A stretch of 64,000 nucleotides of DNA from Colwellia echini (GCF_002843355.2 NZ_PJAI02000012.1:1-64000); one strand, 5' to 3'; positions 45,144 to 55,095 are shown, counted from the first letter of the stretch. The notes: a model not told the origin generated them from the letters alone. Translations and numbers: made by a program.

Positions 45144-47723
45144 GTGTTTTCAATCAAAAATTTACTAAAAGTAACATTTATACTCTTTATTTTATCATCA
45201 ATTGCTGTATACGGTTTATACCTATCAATGCGTTCTGACTTACCAGATGTTGAATCACTCAAAGATTTACAGTGGCAAACTCCATTACAAATATATAGCA
45301 AAGATAGACTGTTAATTTCACAATTTGGTGAAAAAAAACGAATTCCTCTAACGCTTGATGAAGTTCCGCAACAATTAATTGATGCCTTGCTAGCAACAGA
45401 AGATGATCGATTTTACATGCACTTTGGTGTTGATCCTATTGGTTTGGGCCGTGCAGTACTTGCAAAGTTAATGGGTCAAGACAAAGGCGGTGCCAGTACT
45501 ATTACCATGCAGGTAGCTCGTAATTTTTTCTTAACTCGGGAAGTAACTTATACCCGTAAGATAAGAGAAATATTTTTATCTTTTCATATTGAACATTTAC
45601 TGACCAAAGATGAGATTTTAATGCTTTATATTAATAAAATCCCTCTCGGTCATCGTTCCTTTGGTTTTGGCGCAGCTGCTCAAGTGTATTATGGTAAAAA
45701 CCTGAACCAACTTGACCTCGCACAAATTGCCGTTTTAGCAGGGCTGCCTAAAGCACCTTCCACCCTGAATCCTATTCGTTCGCCTGAACGAGCTAAAGCT
45801 CGTCGCTCAGTAGTATTAAGTAGAATGCTAGTTAGTGGTTATATTACCCAGCAACAATATCTACTGGCAAGAAATGCGCCTATAACAGGGAAAAGACATG
45901 GAGCAGAAATTGAGTTAAGCGCACCTTATGTAGCAGAAATGGCTCACCAAGAAGTTCTTGAACGTTATGGCAAAGATAAAGTTTATACTGAAGGTTATAA
46001 AGTTTTTACAACAATAACGGCTAAATTACAAACGGCAGCGGAGCAAGCCTTAGTAAATAATTTATTAAGTTATGATCAGCGTCACGGTTATCGCGGCCCG
46101 ATAACATCTATCAGACCACAAGCCAATGGTTCACATAGTGATAAGTCATTAACACAACCGTTATCACATGATGAGCTTGATGCCGCATTAGACAAGGCTG
46201 TACATTATCAAATGTTAGAGCCTGCCGTCGTTGTCGCTCTTGAAGATAAATCGGTTAGTATTCATCTTCGTAATAATGTCACTGCAACTATTAACTGGGA
46301 CGGGTTATCTTGGGCTCGTCCATACATCAATGACCAAAAACAAGGTCTTCCGCCTAAAGCAACGCACGACATTCTTAAATTTGGTGATGTTATTTTAGTG
46401 CAAAAGATGAACGATGGTGAATATCGTTTAGCACAGCTACCAACCGCCAGTGCAGCCATTGTTTCACTTTCTCCGGATGATGGCGCTATTAAAGCTGCGG
46501 TAGGTGGTTTTAGTTTTGAGCAGAGTCAGTTTAACCGTGTTACCCAAGCTAAACGCCAAGTAGGCTCTAATATTAAACCTTTTATCTATTCTGCAGCCTT
46601 AGATAATGGTTTTACGCTAGCTTCACTAGTTAATGATGCCCCTATCAATCAATGGGATAAGAGTTCCGGCGTTGTTTGGCGTCCAAAAAACTCACCAGAA
46701 ACTTATGTTGGTCCTTTAAGAGTGCGTTTAGCCTTAGCACAATCTAAAAACGTTATTGCGGTTCGCTTATTAAAAAGTATTGGCGTTAATGAAACGGTAA
46801 ATCATTTAACCAAATTTGGTTTTAAAGATAGCGACTTACCCCGTAATGAATCTTTAGCGCTTGGCTCTGCTTCATTGTCACCACTTGAAGTTGCTACTGG
46901 TTTTGCTGCATTTGCTAATGGTGGCTTCTTAGTTAAGCCTTATTTAATTGAGCGAATTGAAAATAGTAATGGCGATATAATATATCAAGCGAATCCAGCT
47001 TTAGCTTGCGATCCTTGTGTTGATGATGAACAAGTTGACGAGTCAGCCGTACCGTCAATTAACACCGATGATTTTTTCAGTAGCTATGGCAATACTGATA
47101 CACAGACATTAGCAACAGAAGACATTGATACCGTTACCGCAATAAAACAAGCACCTCGTATTATCAGTGCTCAAAATGCCTTTTTAATAACACAAGCCCT
47201 TAACAGTGCTATTTGGGGAGCTGATTGGTCTGCCAAACATGGTTGGCAAGGAACAGGTTGGCGAGCAAGAACGCTTAAAAGACGTGATCTTTCAGGTAAA
47301 ACTGGAACAACCAATGAAGCAAAAGATGCTTGGTTTTCAGGTTTCAGTCGGCGCCTAGTTACTACCTCATGGATTGGCTTTGATGATCCAAGTCATGTTC
47401 TAGGTAGGACTGTTTACAACAATAACCTAGGTAAAAATCAAACAACTGGTAATGAGTTTGGCGCAAAATCAGCTCAACCTGCTTGGATTGATTTTATGCA
47501 AGTAGCATTAGAAGATATTGAGGAAGAGTCTTTTCAACCTCCTGTAGATATGGTGTCGATACGTATTGATAAAGAAACAGGAAAATTAACCACAAAAACA
47601 GACAATAGTACTGAATTTGAATATTTCCGTTATCGTAATGTACCAACTGAATTTGTGATTGAAGATACTACCCGAGAAATTCTTTCTGGTGGCAGTGTCG
47701 AATCAGAAGAGGAACTCTTTTAA
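45144..47723 (+). CDS. mrcA: Penicillin-binding protein 1A
   Basis: 859-aa bifunctional peptidoglycan synthase. An N-terminal membrane anchor (residues 7-27) precedes the GT51 transglycosylase with catalytic Glu86 in ATEDDRFYMHFGVDP and GGASTITMQVARNFFL. The OB-like insert follows (about 330-410). The transpeptidase has Ser475 in GSNIKPF, SKN in LALAQSKNVIAVR, and Lys719 in SGKTGTTNEAKDAWF. The start is a GTG with only a weak ribosome site. Divergent from pilM as in other gammaproteobacteria. Confidence 0.96.
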   Translation: MFSIKNLLKVTFILFILSSIAVYGLYLSMRSDLPDVESLKDLQWQTPLQIYSKDRLLISQFGEKKRIPLTLDEVPQQLIDALLATEDDRFYMHFGVDPIGLGRAVLAKLMGQDKGGASTITMQVARNFFLTREVTYTRKIREIFLSFHIEHLLTKDEILMLYINKIPLGHRSFGFGAAAQVYYGKNLNQLDLAQIAVLAGLPKAPSTLNPIRSPERAKARRSVVLSRMLVSGYITQQQYLLARNAPITGKRHGAEIELSAPYVAEMAHQEVLERYGKDKVYTEGYKVFTTITAKLQTAAEQALVNNLLSYDQRHGYRGPITSIRPQANGSHSDKSLTQPLSHDELDAALDKAVHYQMLEPAVVVALEDKSVSIHLRNNVTATINWDGLSWARPYINDQKQGLPPKATHDILKFGDVILVQKMNDGEYRLAQLPTASAAIVSLSPDDGAIKAAVGGFSFEQSQFNRVTQAKRQVGSNIKPFIYSAALDNGFTLASLVNDAPINQWDKSSGVVWRPKNSPETYVGPLRVRLALAQSKNVIAVRLLKSIGVNETVNHLTKFGFKDSDLPRNESLALGSASLSPLEVATGFAAFANGGFLVKPYLIERIENSNGDIIYQANPALACDPCVDDEQVDESAVPSINTDDFFSSYGNTDTQTLATEDIDTVTAIKQAPRIISAQNAFLITQALNSAIWGADWSAKHGWQGTGWRARTLKRRDLSGKTGTTNEAKDAWFSGFSRRLVTTSWIGFDDPSHVLGRTVYNNNLGKNQTTGNEFGAKSAQPAWIDFMQVALEDIEEESFQPPVDMVSIRIDKETGKLTTKTDNSTEFEYFRYRNVPTEFVIEDTTREILSGGSVESEEELF

Positions 47724-47772
47724 CTTTTGCTGCTATATTATTCATAATAATAGCTAATCAGTTTTTTTAAAT

Positions 47773-47809
47773 AAAAAAGCAGCTAGGCATATCACCTAGC
47801 TGCTTTTTT
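47773..47809 (+). terminator. Terminator of mrcA
   Basis: 15-bp perfect stem AAAAAAGCAGCTAGG / CCTAGCTGCTTTTTT with a 7-base loop, 49 bases past the stop and followed by ATTTAA. Confidence 0.92.
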
Positions 47810-47937
47810 ATTTAACCGCAATTTGGGCTAACGGATTTTTTGAGTCAGTTATTAGCCTGTTATGAGTCAGTATAAATAACCACATATTTAATGAGATTAG
47901 GATTGCTATTATATATATTTCATTAACACATTAGATA

Positions 47938-48131
47938 ACCTGAGTTCGGGATAATGAAAGTGAATAGAATAATAATATCAATCACTTAGGATTTTACCTT
48001 TACAATAGTTTTAATTATTCGTAGTACAAGGCAGGAAAGCGAAGCCAATAACGGGTTATTGGGAGCTTTCATAACGAAGTAATACGGGTAATTAAGGCTG
48101 TTGTAGCATTTTGCTTATCCCGAACTCAGGT
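47938..48131 (+). mobile_element. MITE-like element, copy A (194 bp)
   Basis: Perfect 17-bp terminal inverted repeats, ACCTGAGTTCGGGATAA (47938-47954) and TTATCCCGAACTCAGGT (48115-48131). Flanked by the 6-bp direct repeat TAGATA (47932-47937 and 48132-48137), consistent with target-site duplication. No coding capacity. An internal module TAGTACAAGGC...GCCAATAACGGGTTATTGGG starts at about 48022 and also folds. The right repeat abuts the argA stop (the argA end is at 48138). Copy B at 52811-53006 carries the same ends and the module in the opposite orientation. Confidence 0.88.
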
Positions 48132-48137
48132 TAGATA

Positions 48138-49457
48138 TTAAATATCTTTCATAAATACTTTAGAGTTACGCTGAAAGTTGTACATTTGTTTCTTCCCTTC
48201 CGGCAATCTTTCCAGTGACGTTTCAATGAAGCCTTGTTCTCTGAACCAATGACCACTCACTGTGGTTAACACGAATAATGACGTTAACCCCTGGTCTTTT
48301 GCATTAAATTCAATAGCTTTAATAATTCGCTCACCGCGATTACCTTTGCGATAATCAGGATCAATAACCACACAAGCTAGCTCCCCCGTATTTGCTTCTG
48401 GATAAGGATATAAGGCAGCACAAGCGATGATCACATCTTCTTTTTTAAGTACTGTAAAGTAATCAATCTCCATTTCAAGCAATTCTCTAGAACGCTTTAC
48501 TAACACCCCTTCCTCTTCAAGTGGTTGAATTAATTCCAAAATACCGGCAACATCGTCAATAGTAGCTGTAGCAATTAGTTCTTGATGATCTTTTGCGATT
48601 AACGTCCCTGCACCATCTCGAGTAAATAGCTCTTGTAGTAAGGCCGTTTCACTTTGATAACTTACGCAATGACAACGTTCAACCCCATTTTCACCACTTT
48701 GGATAATAGATCTAAGCAATAATTGACGAACATGATCATCATCAACATCAAGCAATGTTTTTACCGTTCGTACACTACAACTACGAATTAACTGCCCAGA
48801 TTTATCAATTAAACCATCATCTTCTGTAAAGGCAATTAATTTATCAGCTTTGAGTGCTATAGCGGTTTGCGTGGCAACATCTTCTAAGGCAAGGTTAAAA
48901 ACTTCACCTGTTGGTGAATACCCCATAGGCGACAATAAAACAATTGAGCCATAATCAAGCTGCATATTTATACCATCAGAATCTATGCGTCTAACGCTAC
49001 CGGTATATTTATAATCAATACCATTGCGTACTCCCATAGGCTTAGCAATAACAAAATTACCTGTGCTAACCCTAATTTGTGAACCGTGCATTGGTGAGTT
49101 CACCAAACCTGTAGAAAGTAATGCTTCAATATGAAGACGCAAAGAGCCCACTGCATCAGTCACTGCAACTAAGGTTTCAGAGTCGGTAACACGCACATTA
49201 TTAACCACATTCTCAGTGATATTACGTTGATTAATTCTATCTTCAATTTGTGGACGTGCGCCATGTACAACCACTAACTTAACACCTAAGCTACGCAGTA
49301 ATGAAATATCATGAATAATATTCGCAAAATTAGGATGCGATACGGCTTCACCACCAAACATAAGCACGACAGTTTTTCCACGATGTGCATTAATATACGG
49401 TGCAGCGTTTCTAAACCATTTTACGTAATTTTGATCACTGTTATTCATAGTTTCCAT
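48138..49457 (-). CDS. argA: N-acetylglutamate synthase
   Basis: First step of arginine synthesis: glutamate plus acetyl-CoA gives N-acetylglutamate. 439 aa, matching E. coli ArgA (443). The N-terminal amino-acid-kinase-like domain (about 15-285) has VLMFGGEAVSHPNFANII and VVVHGARPQIEDRI and is usually the arginine-sensing part. The C-terminal GNAT domain (about 295-435) carries ACVVIDPDYRKGNRGERIIKA. A MITE-like element sits directly at its 3' end. The argHA fusion upstream encodes a second acetyltransferase domain. An ATG three codons in (49448) is an alternative start. Confidence 0.95.
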   Translation of the reverse strand: METMNNSDQNYVKWFRNAAPYINAHRGKTVVLMFGGEAVSHPNFANIIHDISLLRSLGVKLVVVHGARPQIEDRINQRNITENVVNNVRVTDSETLVAVTDAVGSLRLHIEALLSTGLVNSPMHGSQIRVSTGNFVIAKPMGVRNGIDYKYTGSVRRIDSDGINMQLDYGSIVLLSPMGYSPTGEVFNLALEDVATQTAIALKADKLIAFTEDDGLIDKSGQLIRSCSVRTVKTLLDVDDDHVRQLLLRSIIQSGENGVERCHCVSYQSETALLQELFTRDGAGTLIAKDHQELIATATIDDVAGILELIQPLEEEGVLVKRSRELLEMEIDYFTVLKKEDVIIACAALYPYPEANTGELACVVIDPDYRKGNRGERIIKAIEFNAKDQGLTSLFVLTTVSGHWFREQGFIETSLERLPEGKKQMYNFQRNSKVFMKDI

Positions 49458-49512
49458 TTTATAACTCAGGTTTTTTAGTTTTATAAAGATGACTAAATTG
49501 TCATTAAAAAAA

Positions 49513-49552
49513 AGGCTGTTAAACTCCGCAATAAGCAGAAGAGTAACAGCCT
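49513..49552 (-). terminator. Terminator between argHA and argA
   Basis: AGGCTGTTA (49513-49521) / TAACAGCCT (49544-49552) with a 22-base loop. On the minus strand it begins 23 bases after the argHA stop and ends in TTTTTTT. It would end the argCBFGH transcript and leave argA with its own promoter or with read-through. Confidence 0.75.
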
Positions 49553-49574
49553 CTTATACATTTATAGCGTAATA

Positions 49575-51503
49575 CTATTTGCTTTGACCAACAATGTATT
49601 CCATTGCGACTTCATCTTCAGCATTTTTATTTGCACTTGGCGCACTATCTTCAATAATATTCTCAGCAAGTGAGTTTTTATCAATTTTTGTAAAACCAAG
49701 TTGTGCAAAATACTCAGGAATATAAGTTAACACGATAACTTGCGTTAATTCCATTTGATGTGCAAATTCAAGTAAGTACTGAACAAGTGCTTCGCCTTGA
49801 CCTTGTTTTTGTGCTTCATCTTTAATAACAACAGAGCGTATTTCAGCTAAGCCTGTTTCATAAATATAAAGTGATGCAGTTCCAACAACTTCACCATCAA
49901 TTTCGGCAACAACAAAGTTTTGAATGCTATGAATAATTTCATAACGTTCGCGTGGAAGTATCTCGCCTTTATCAGCCCAGTAGTTAGTTAACTGATGAAT
50001 ACTATCAACATCAGACATTCTTGCTCTACGAACTGACATTGCTGCTGCACGCTGTGCATTTAAACGTTGCTTAACTTGCTTTAAGGCAACTTTAATTTGT
50101 TGTTTACCTGGCGCACCAACCACCTGTTCGTTTAGGATTTCTTCGTTACCCGTAGCAAGTGCTTTTTGCACTTGTGAACGAGACGTTCCACCAAGCGCAA
50201 CTCGTTTGTCTAGTGTTGATTCAATAGATAAATGTTGATAAACATCTTGTTCTATTTTGTCACTAAACTCTTGTAGTTGAGTAATAGTTAAATCTTCTAA
50301 TGGAACAGATTTAGCGATTGCCGCAAGCACTACTTCACCAACAATATGATGTGCTTCACGGAACGGAATATCTTTACCTACCAAGTAGTCAGCAAGTTCA
50401 GTTGCGTTTGCGTAACCTTGCTGTGCTGCAGCTAAAGTACGAGAACGGTTTACTTTTAAGCCATCAGCTACAAGTACTGCCATTTCCATACATTCTTCCC
50501 ACGTATCAAGTGCGTCGAATAAGCCTTCTTTGTCTTCTTGCATATCTTTGTTATACGCAAGCGCCAATGCTTTCATGGTTGTTAACATACCTGTTAATGA
50601 ACCAAAAACACGACCCGCTTTACCACGAATTAATTCACAAGCATCAGGGTTTTTCTTTTGCGGCATTAATGATGAGCCAGAGCTAACTAAATCGCTCATT
50701 TCAACAAAACCCGCTTCGCCTGAGTTATAAAAAACTAAATCTTCAGCAAAACGTGATAAATGCACCATTGAAATACTAGCAGTCGCTAATAACTCAATCA
50801 CGTGATCACGATCAGAAACCGCATCAAGGCTGTTCATAGTCGCTGTTCTAAAACCTAAACGACCCGCTAAAGCATTACGATCGATTGGATAAGCAGTCCC
50901 CGCTAAAGCGCCTGAGCCTAATGGCGAAACATCTAAGCGATAAAGGGCATCTTTAAGACGACCAATATCACGGTTAAACATCTCAACATATGCTAAACAC
51001 CAGTGGCCGAAAGTAACAGGCTGTGCACGTTGTAAATGTGTGTAACCTGGTAAAACCGTGTCTTTCTCACGTTCAGCTAAGTTCATCATTGCTTGTTGTA
51101 AGTTAACAAGGGCTAGTAATAAATCACCACCTGTTTCTTTACACCAAAGTTTTAAATCGGTAGCAACTTGGTCATTACGGCTACGACCTGTATGGAGCTT
51201 CTTACCTAAATCACCAGTTTTTTCAATTAACTGAATTTCTACCCAGCTATGGATATCTTCGGCATCAGATAACAAAATTTGCTTAGGATTCTCTTCTACC
51301 GACACTTTTAATTCTTCTAAAGCTTCAGTTAAACGAACTAATTCACCATCGTTGATAACGCCTACTTCATGAATAGCTTGTGCCCATGCAATTGACCCAA
51401 CAATATCTTGTACTGCCATACGGTAATCTACTGGTAACGAGTCATTGAATTTTTTAAATTGTAAACTCGCTTTTTCTTTAAATCTTCCGCCCCATAACGC
51501 CAT
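49575..51503 (-). CDS. argH: Argininosuccinate lyase fused to a GNAT acetyltransferase
   Basis: 642 aa against about 460 for ArgH alone. Residues 1-460 are argininosuccinate lyase: [13 protein letters not shown] at the start, [18 protein letters not shown] near 107-124, and the catalytic serine loop [14 protein letters not shown] near 277-290. After a linker (about 460-478) a GNAT domain covers about 479-620 ([39 protein letters not shown]). The tail is acidic. This is the ArgH(A) arrangement described in Moritella and relatives, where the extra domain has N-acetylglutamate synthase activity. Here a full argA is also present. Starts two bases after the argG stop. Confidence 0.95.
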   Translation of the reverse strand: MALWGGRFKEKASLQFKKFNDSLPVDYRMAVQDIVGSIAWAQAIHEVGVINDGELVRLTEALEELKVSVEENPKQILLSDAEDIHSWVEIQLIEKTGDLGKKLHTGRSRNDQVATDLKLWCKETGGDLLLALVNLQQAMMNLAEREKDTVLPGYTHLQRAQPVTFGHWCLAYVEMFNRDIGRLKDALYRLDVSPLGSGALAGTAYPIDRNALAGRLGFRTATMNSLDAVSDRDHVIELLATASISMVHLSRFAEDLVFYNSGEAGFVEMSDLVSSGSSLMPQKKNPDACELIRGKAGRVFGSLTGMLTTMKALALAYNKDMQEDKEGLFDALDTWEECMEMAVLVADGLKVNRSRTLAAAQQGYANATELADYLVGKDIPFREAHHIVGEVVLAAIAKSVPLEDLTITQLQEFSDKIEQDVYQHLSIESTLDKRVALGGTSRSQVQKALATGNEEILNEQVVGAPGKQQIKVALKQVKQRLNAQRAAAMSVRRARMSDVDSIHQLTNYWADKGEILPRERYEIIHSIQNFVVAEIDGEVVGTASLYIYETGLAEIRSVVIKDEAQKQGQGEALVQYLLEFAHQMELTQVIVLTYIPEYFAQLGFTKIDKNSLAENIIEDSAPSANKNAEDEVAMEYIVGQSK

Positions 51504-51505
51504 TA

Positions 51506-52774
51506 TTATTCGCCTTTACTTTTTGAAGAATCTTGTAATGCAGTTTTTTGAGAAAGCGCTGTAATGCGACTTGATAAACTAAATAAACGGATAAAGCCTT
51601 CAGCATGTTTTTGATCGTAAACATCATCAGCACCAAATGTTGCAAACGCTTCTGAGTACAAGCTATTTGGTGAACGACGTTGTACAACTTGCGCCATACC
51701 TTTGTATAATTTAACCACTACATCGCCTGTTAGTTTCTCAGCAAAAGACGCTGCAGAAGCTAGCTGTGCTTTAGCAAGTGGTGTAAACCAACGACCATCA
51801 TAAATTACATGTGAGAATTCATGGCCTACAGATTCACGATATTTCAGTGATTCTTTATCAAGGATTAATGTTTCTAAACCTTTGTAAGCAGCCATTAAGA
51901 TTGTGCCACCAGGAGTTTCGTAACAACCACGAGACTTCATACCTACTAAACGGTTTTCAACAATGTCGATTCTACCAACACCGTGTGCAGCACCTTTAGC
52001 ATTTAAGTACATTAGTGCATCGTAAGCACCAGATTCTGTTGAAGTAAAATCTTTGCCATCAACAGCAACTAATTCACCTTCTTTAAAGCTTAATTGTACT
52101 TTTTCAGGAACGTCTGGAGCATCCATAGGATCAACCGTCATAGTCCATACTTCTTTAGAAGGCTCACACCAAGGGTCCTCTAACTCGCCACCTTCGTGAG
52201 AGATATGCCATGCGTTTGCATCACGGCTATAAATTTTAGTTAGTGATGCTGAACATGGGATGTTACGCTCTGCTAAGTAATCAAGTAAATCTTCACGAGA
52301 TACCATATCCCACTCACGCCATGGAGCAATAACAGTTAGCTCTGGTGCAAGCGCAGCAAAACAAGCTTCAAAACGTACTTGGTCGTTACCTTTACCAGTA
52401 CAACCGTGACAAAGTGCATCAGCACCTACTTTAAGCGCAATTTCAACGTGTGCTTTAGCAATTACTGGGCGCGCCATTGACGTGCCTAAAAGGTATTGAC
52501 CTTCGTATACTGCACCCGTTTTTAAAATTGGGTAAACGTATTCTTTGATGTATTCTTCTTTTAAGTCAACAACGTGACATTCAGAAGCACCAGAAGCGAT
52601 AGCTTTTTCTTGAATACCTACAAGTTCTTCTTCGCCTTGACCAACATCAGCACAAAACGCAACAACTTCACAACCTTCGTAGTTTTCTTTCAACCATGGA
52701 ATGATTGCAGAAGTATCTAAACCACCTGAGTACGCGAGTACTACTTTTTTAATTTTTTTCTTTGCTAAAGCCAT
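51506..52774 (-). CDS. argG: Argininosuccinate synthase
   Basis: 422 aa. Condenses citrulline and aspartate with ATP. The ATP pyrophosphatase motif [18 protein letters not shown] is at residues 11-28. [28 protein letters not shown] and [20 protein letters not shown] are diagnostic. Directly upstream of argHA and probably coupled to it. The 441-bp gap to argF upstream is occupied by a MITE-like element and a foldback repeat. Confidence 0.97.
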   Translation of the reverse strand: MALAKKKIKKVVLAYSGGLDTSAIIPWLKENYEGCEVVAFCADVGQGEEELVGIQEKAIASGASECHVVDLKEEYIKEYVYPILKTGAVYEGQYLLGTSMARPVIAKAHVEIALKVGADALCHGCTGKGNDQVRFEACFAALAPELTVIAPWREWDMVSREDLLDYLAERNIPCSASLTKIYSRDANAWHISHEGGELEDPWCEPSKEVWTMTVDPMDAPDVPEKVQLSFKEGELVAVDGKDFTSTESGAYDALMYLNAKGAAHGVGRIDIVENRLVGMKSRGCYETPGGTILMAAYKGLETLILDKESLKYRESVGHEFSHVIYDGRWFTPLAKAQLASAASFAEKLTGDVVVKLYKGMAQVVQRRSPNSLYSEAFATFGADDVYDQKHAEGFIRLFSLSSRITALSQKTALQDSSKSKGE

Positions 52775-52810
52775 TTTTAATCTCTCTTAAATGTTAGATC
52801 TGACTAGGTA

Positions 52811-53006
52811 ACCTGAACTCGGGATAATAACTTGCTTTCTAGCTACTGTTTTTCCTTAATACTGCGTTAAATTTAATTGCAATAGGCTCGCTATTGGCGC
52901 TTAAATTTGCCTTGTACTAAGAAAAAACATCAAGCTAGAATATGTGAAATATCATAAAGTACCTTTATTTCATATTGTTAGCTAATTTCTTATCCCGAGC
53001 TCAGGT
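52811..53006 (-). mobile_element. MITE-like element, copy B (196 bp)
   Basis: Terminal inverted repeats ACCTGAACTCGGGATAA (52811-52827) and TTATCCCGAGCTCAGGT (52990-53006) match at 16 of 17 positions. Flanked by the 6-bp direct repeat TAGGTA (52805-52810 and 53007-53012). The duplicated sequence differs from that of copy A, which argues for independent insertion. The shared internal module (TAGTACAAGGC...GCCAATAGCG) is on the minus strand, about 108 bp from the end, as in copy A. Lies 36 bp upstream of the argG start, so it could carry or disrupt the argG leader. Confidence 0.88.
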
Positions 53007-53120
53007 TAGGTAATATTACTATCACGCTAGTCTAAATTATTTCGTTATTTTGTCTAATAAATACTAGTTCTATTTATTAGTTATTTTCTTACAAATTATT
53101 AAATCGATTTTTGTTCGTAC

Positions 53121-53204
53121 GTTAGTTGCTGCAAGAGCAAGGCAAAAGCACGGAGCTGACGCATGTCAGTGAGTACTTTTAACGCCGCTATTGTGGCAAA
53201 TAAC
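53121..53204 (+). repeat. Foldback repeat family, copy 2 (after argF)
   Basis: Nested palindrome of 84 bases. Outer arms 53121-53134 and 53191-53204 pair at 11 of 14. Middle arms AAAAGCAC (53144-53151) and GTACTTTT (53173-53180). Inner CTGAC / GTCAG (53156-53160 and 53165-53169) around GCAT. The core differs from copy 1 at only two or three positions while the outer arms differ completely. Ends 12 bases after the argF stop codon. Confidence 0.8.
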
Positions 53205-53215
53205 TAGTACAAAAT

Positions 53216-54151
53216 TTAATTTGAAAATAAGGCGACTAAAACTGCATTTTGCGCCCACATTCTGTTTTCCGCTTGTTGGAATACTTTTGACAGTTCACTA
53301 TCAAATAATTCCGTTGTTATTTCTTCTTCCAAATGCGCTGGCTGACAATGTAATACTGTTGTCGCCTGGGCTTTTGCCATTAAGGCATGATTTACTTGAT
53401 ACGGCGCAAACTTAGCTAATACGGCGGCTTTTTTGCTTGGGTCTTCATCACCCATAGAAACCCAAGTATCTGTATAAATAACATCTTGTTGACCAATAGC
53501 ATCAATATCATTGGTTAAGATAAATTTACTGCCTGATGCTTGCGCTAGCTTTTGTGTTTTTTCAATAAGACCTTGTTCAGGCTCACAACCTTGTGGGCAA
53601 ACTAAAGTAAAGTCTACTCCCAGTGTTGCGGCCATTATCATCAATGAATTAGATACGTTATTACCATCACCTACGTAAGCTAATTTCACTTGGCTTAAGT
53701 CTGGATAATTTTCGCTTAATGTTACAAAATCAGCCAGTGCCTGACAAGGATGATATAGGTCACATAATGCGTTAACTACAGGTACACTAGCGTGTTCTGC
53801 TAAGCCTTTAATTGACTCATGACTAAACACACGGGCAACAATGGCATCAGCAAAACAAGATAAGTTTTTAGCGTAATCACTTACTCGTTCACGTTCGCCT
53901 AACTTGCCGTTTTGTTGGCCTAAGTAAAGCGCATGACCACCCAATTTATTAATACCCATATCAAAACTTACATGAGTTCTTAGTGAGGGTTTTTCAAAGA
54001 TCATCGCAACCGATTTACCGGCTAATACTTGGTTGTAGTCTTCTGGATTTTTCTTAATATTAATCGCCAATTCGATTAACGCTAATAATTCACTTTTAGT
54101 TAGCTGATCGTCAGCTAAAAAATTTGATAATTGTATTAATTCTTTCGACAT
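53216..54151 (-). CDS. argF: Ornithine carbamoyltransferase
   Basis: 311 aa. Converts ornithine and carbamoyl phosphate to citrulline. The carbamoyl-phosphate loop is EKPSLRTHVSF (family S-x-R-T). HPCQALADF, VAYVGDGNNVSNSLM-like (residues LAYVGDGNNVSNSLM) and the ornithine-side signature HCQPAHLEEE are present. The last is usually HCLPA, so the Leu to Gln change is noted; the length and operon position still support OTCase. Followed 12 bases later by a foldback repeat. Confidence 0.94.
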   Translation of the reverse strand: MSKELIQLSNFLADDQLTKSELLALIELAINIKKNPEDYNQVLAGKSVAMIFEKPSLRTHVSFDMGINKLGGHALYLGQQNGKLGERERVSDYAKNLSCFADAIVARVFSHESIKGLAEHASVPVVNALCDLYHPCQALADFVTLSENYPDLSQVKLAYVGDGNNVSNSLMIMAATLGVDFTLVCPQGCEPEQGLIEKTQKLAQASGSKFILTNDIDAIGQQDVIYTDTWVSMGDEDPSKKAAVLAKFAPYQVNHALMAKAQATTVLHCQPAHLEEEITTELFDSELSKVFQQAENRMWAQNAVLVALFSN

Positions 54152-54244
54152 AAGTCTGGTCTCTAAAATTGAGTTCGAGTGCTGTAATGGTCGTATTAAT
54201 GATTTAATATTGTAACTATATTAGTCACATAATTGCACCCATTT

Positions 54245-54282
54245 AACCAAGCTAAATCAACTTGGGCTAATTTAGCTAGGTT
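54245..54282 (-). terminator. Stem-loop between argB and argF
   Basis: AACCAAGCTAA (54245-54255) / TTAGCTAGGTT (54272-54282), one mismatch and a 16-base loop, 6 bases after the argB stop. On the minus strand the tail is AAATGGG, not T-rich, so it is more likely an intercistronic hairpin than a strong terminator. Confidence 0.4.
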
Positions 54283-54288
54283 ATTAGG

Positions 54289-55095
54289 TTAGCTTGGCTG
54301 TATCTGCGTGCCAATACCTTGACCATCAAGTAATTGAGTAATTTGTTCAGGCGATTGCCAGCTGGCAACCGCGATACTTCGACCTAATTGCTGGGCAGCT
54401 TGTAATGCAGCGTTTACTTTCGCCGTCATACCGCCAGCAATAACACCTTGTTCGATAAGTTTGTCAGCTTCTTCGCCATTTAACGAGGTTAAATACTCGC
54501 CATCAGCACCTTTTACACCATTAACATCAGTTAGTAGTAATAATTGGGCATTCAATAACTGACAAATAGCAACAGCGGCATCATCAGCATTTACATTAAC
54601 TAAATCACCATTATCTAATGCGCCGATAGATGAAATCACAGGTAAAAACTCACATTGAAGTAATGCGTTTAGTAATTTACTATTTTTAGGTTGTGGAATA
54701 CCTACTTGACCTAAGTCTTGGGTAGATAGAGTACAGCTAATCATTTCGCCATCATTTAATGACAAACCAACAGCCGTTAACGACATACTGTTTGCGGTTG
54801 CAACAATAGACTTATTCACAGTACCCGCTAAGGCACCACTAATTAATGGTATTTGTGTTTTAGGCGTTACACGTAAACCATGTTTCTTTTCAGTTGTAAA
54901 ACCGGCTTGCGCTAACATTTCATCAACCACGCAGCCACCGCCATGCACTAACACCACTTGTTTATCTTTTAACGTTGCAATAACAGCTAATAAGGCACTA
55001 AGGGCTGATTCTTTTTCAAGAATGGCACCACCAATTTTAATCACTAATGGCTTTACTATTTGTTCCACTTCTTGAGTTGAGAAGGAGTTGCTCAT
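54289..55095 (-). CDS. argB: N-acetylglutamate kinase
   Basis: 268 aa, amino-acid-kinase fold. Phosphorylates N-acetylglutamate. Motifs are PLVIKIGGAILEKESAL at residues 16-32, VVLVHGGGCVVDEMLAQ near 46-62, and INPDD-like VNVNADDAAVAICQLL near 167-182, with EQGVIAGGMTAKVNAAL near 220-236. It is the short gammaproteobacterial form, usually not arginine-inhibited. Located 65 bases downstream of argC. Confidence 0.96.
   Translation of the reverse strand: MSNSFSTQEVEQIVKPLVIKIGGAILEKESALSALLAVIATLKDKQVVLVHGGGCVVDEMLAQAGFTTEKKHGLRVTPKTQIPLISGALAGTVNKSIVATANSMSLTAVGLSLNDGEMISCTLSTQDLGQVGIPQPKNSKLLNALLQCEFLPVISSIGALDNGDLVNVNADDAAVAICQLLNAQLLLLTDVNGVKGADGEYLTSLNGEEADKLIEQGVIAGGMTAKVNAALQAAQQLGRSIAVASWQSPEQITQLLDGQGIGTQIQPS

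Noticed and set aside
49463-49471. AACTCAGGT just before argA as another MITE-like end
   Set aside because: Only the terminal 9 bases match. The rest of the 17-bp end is absent, so chance is likely.
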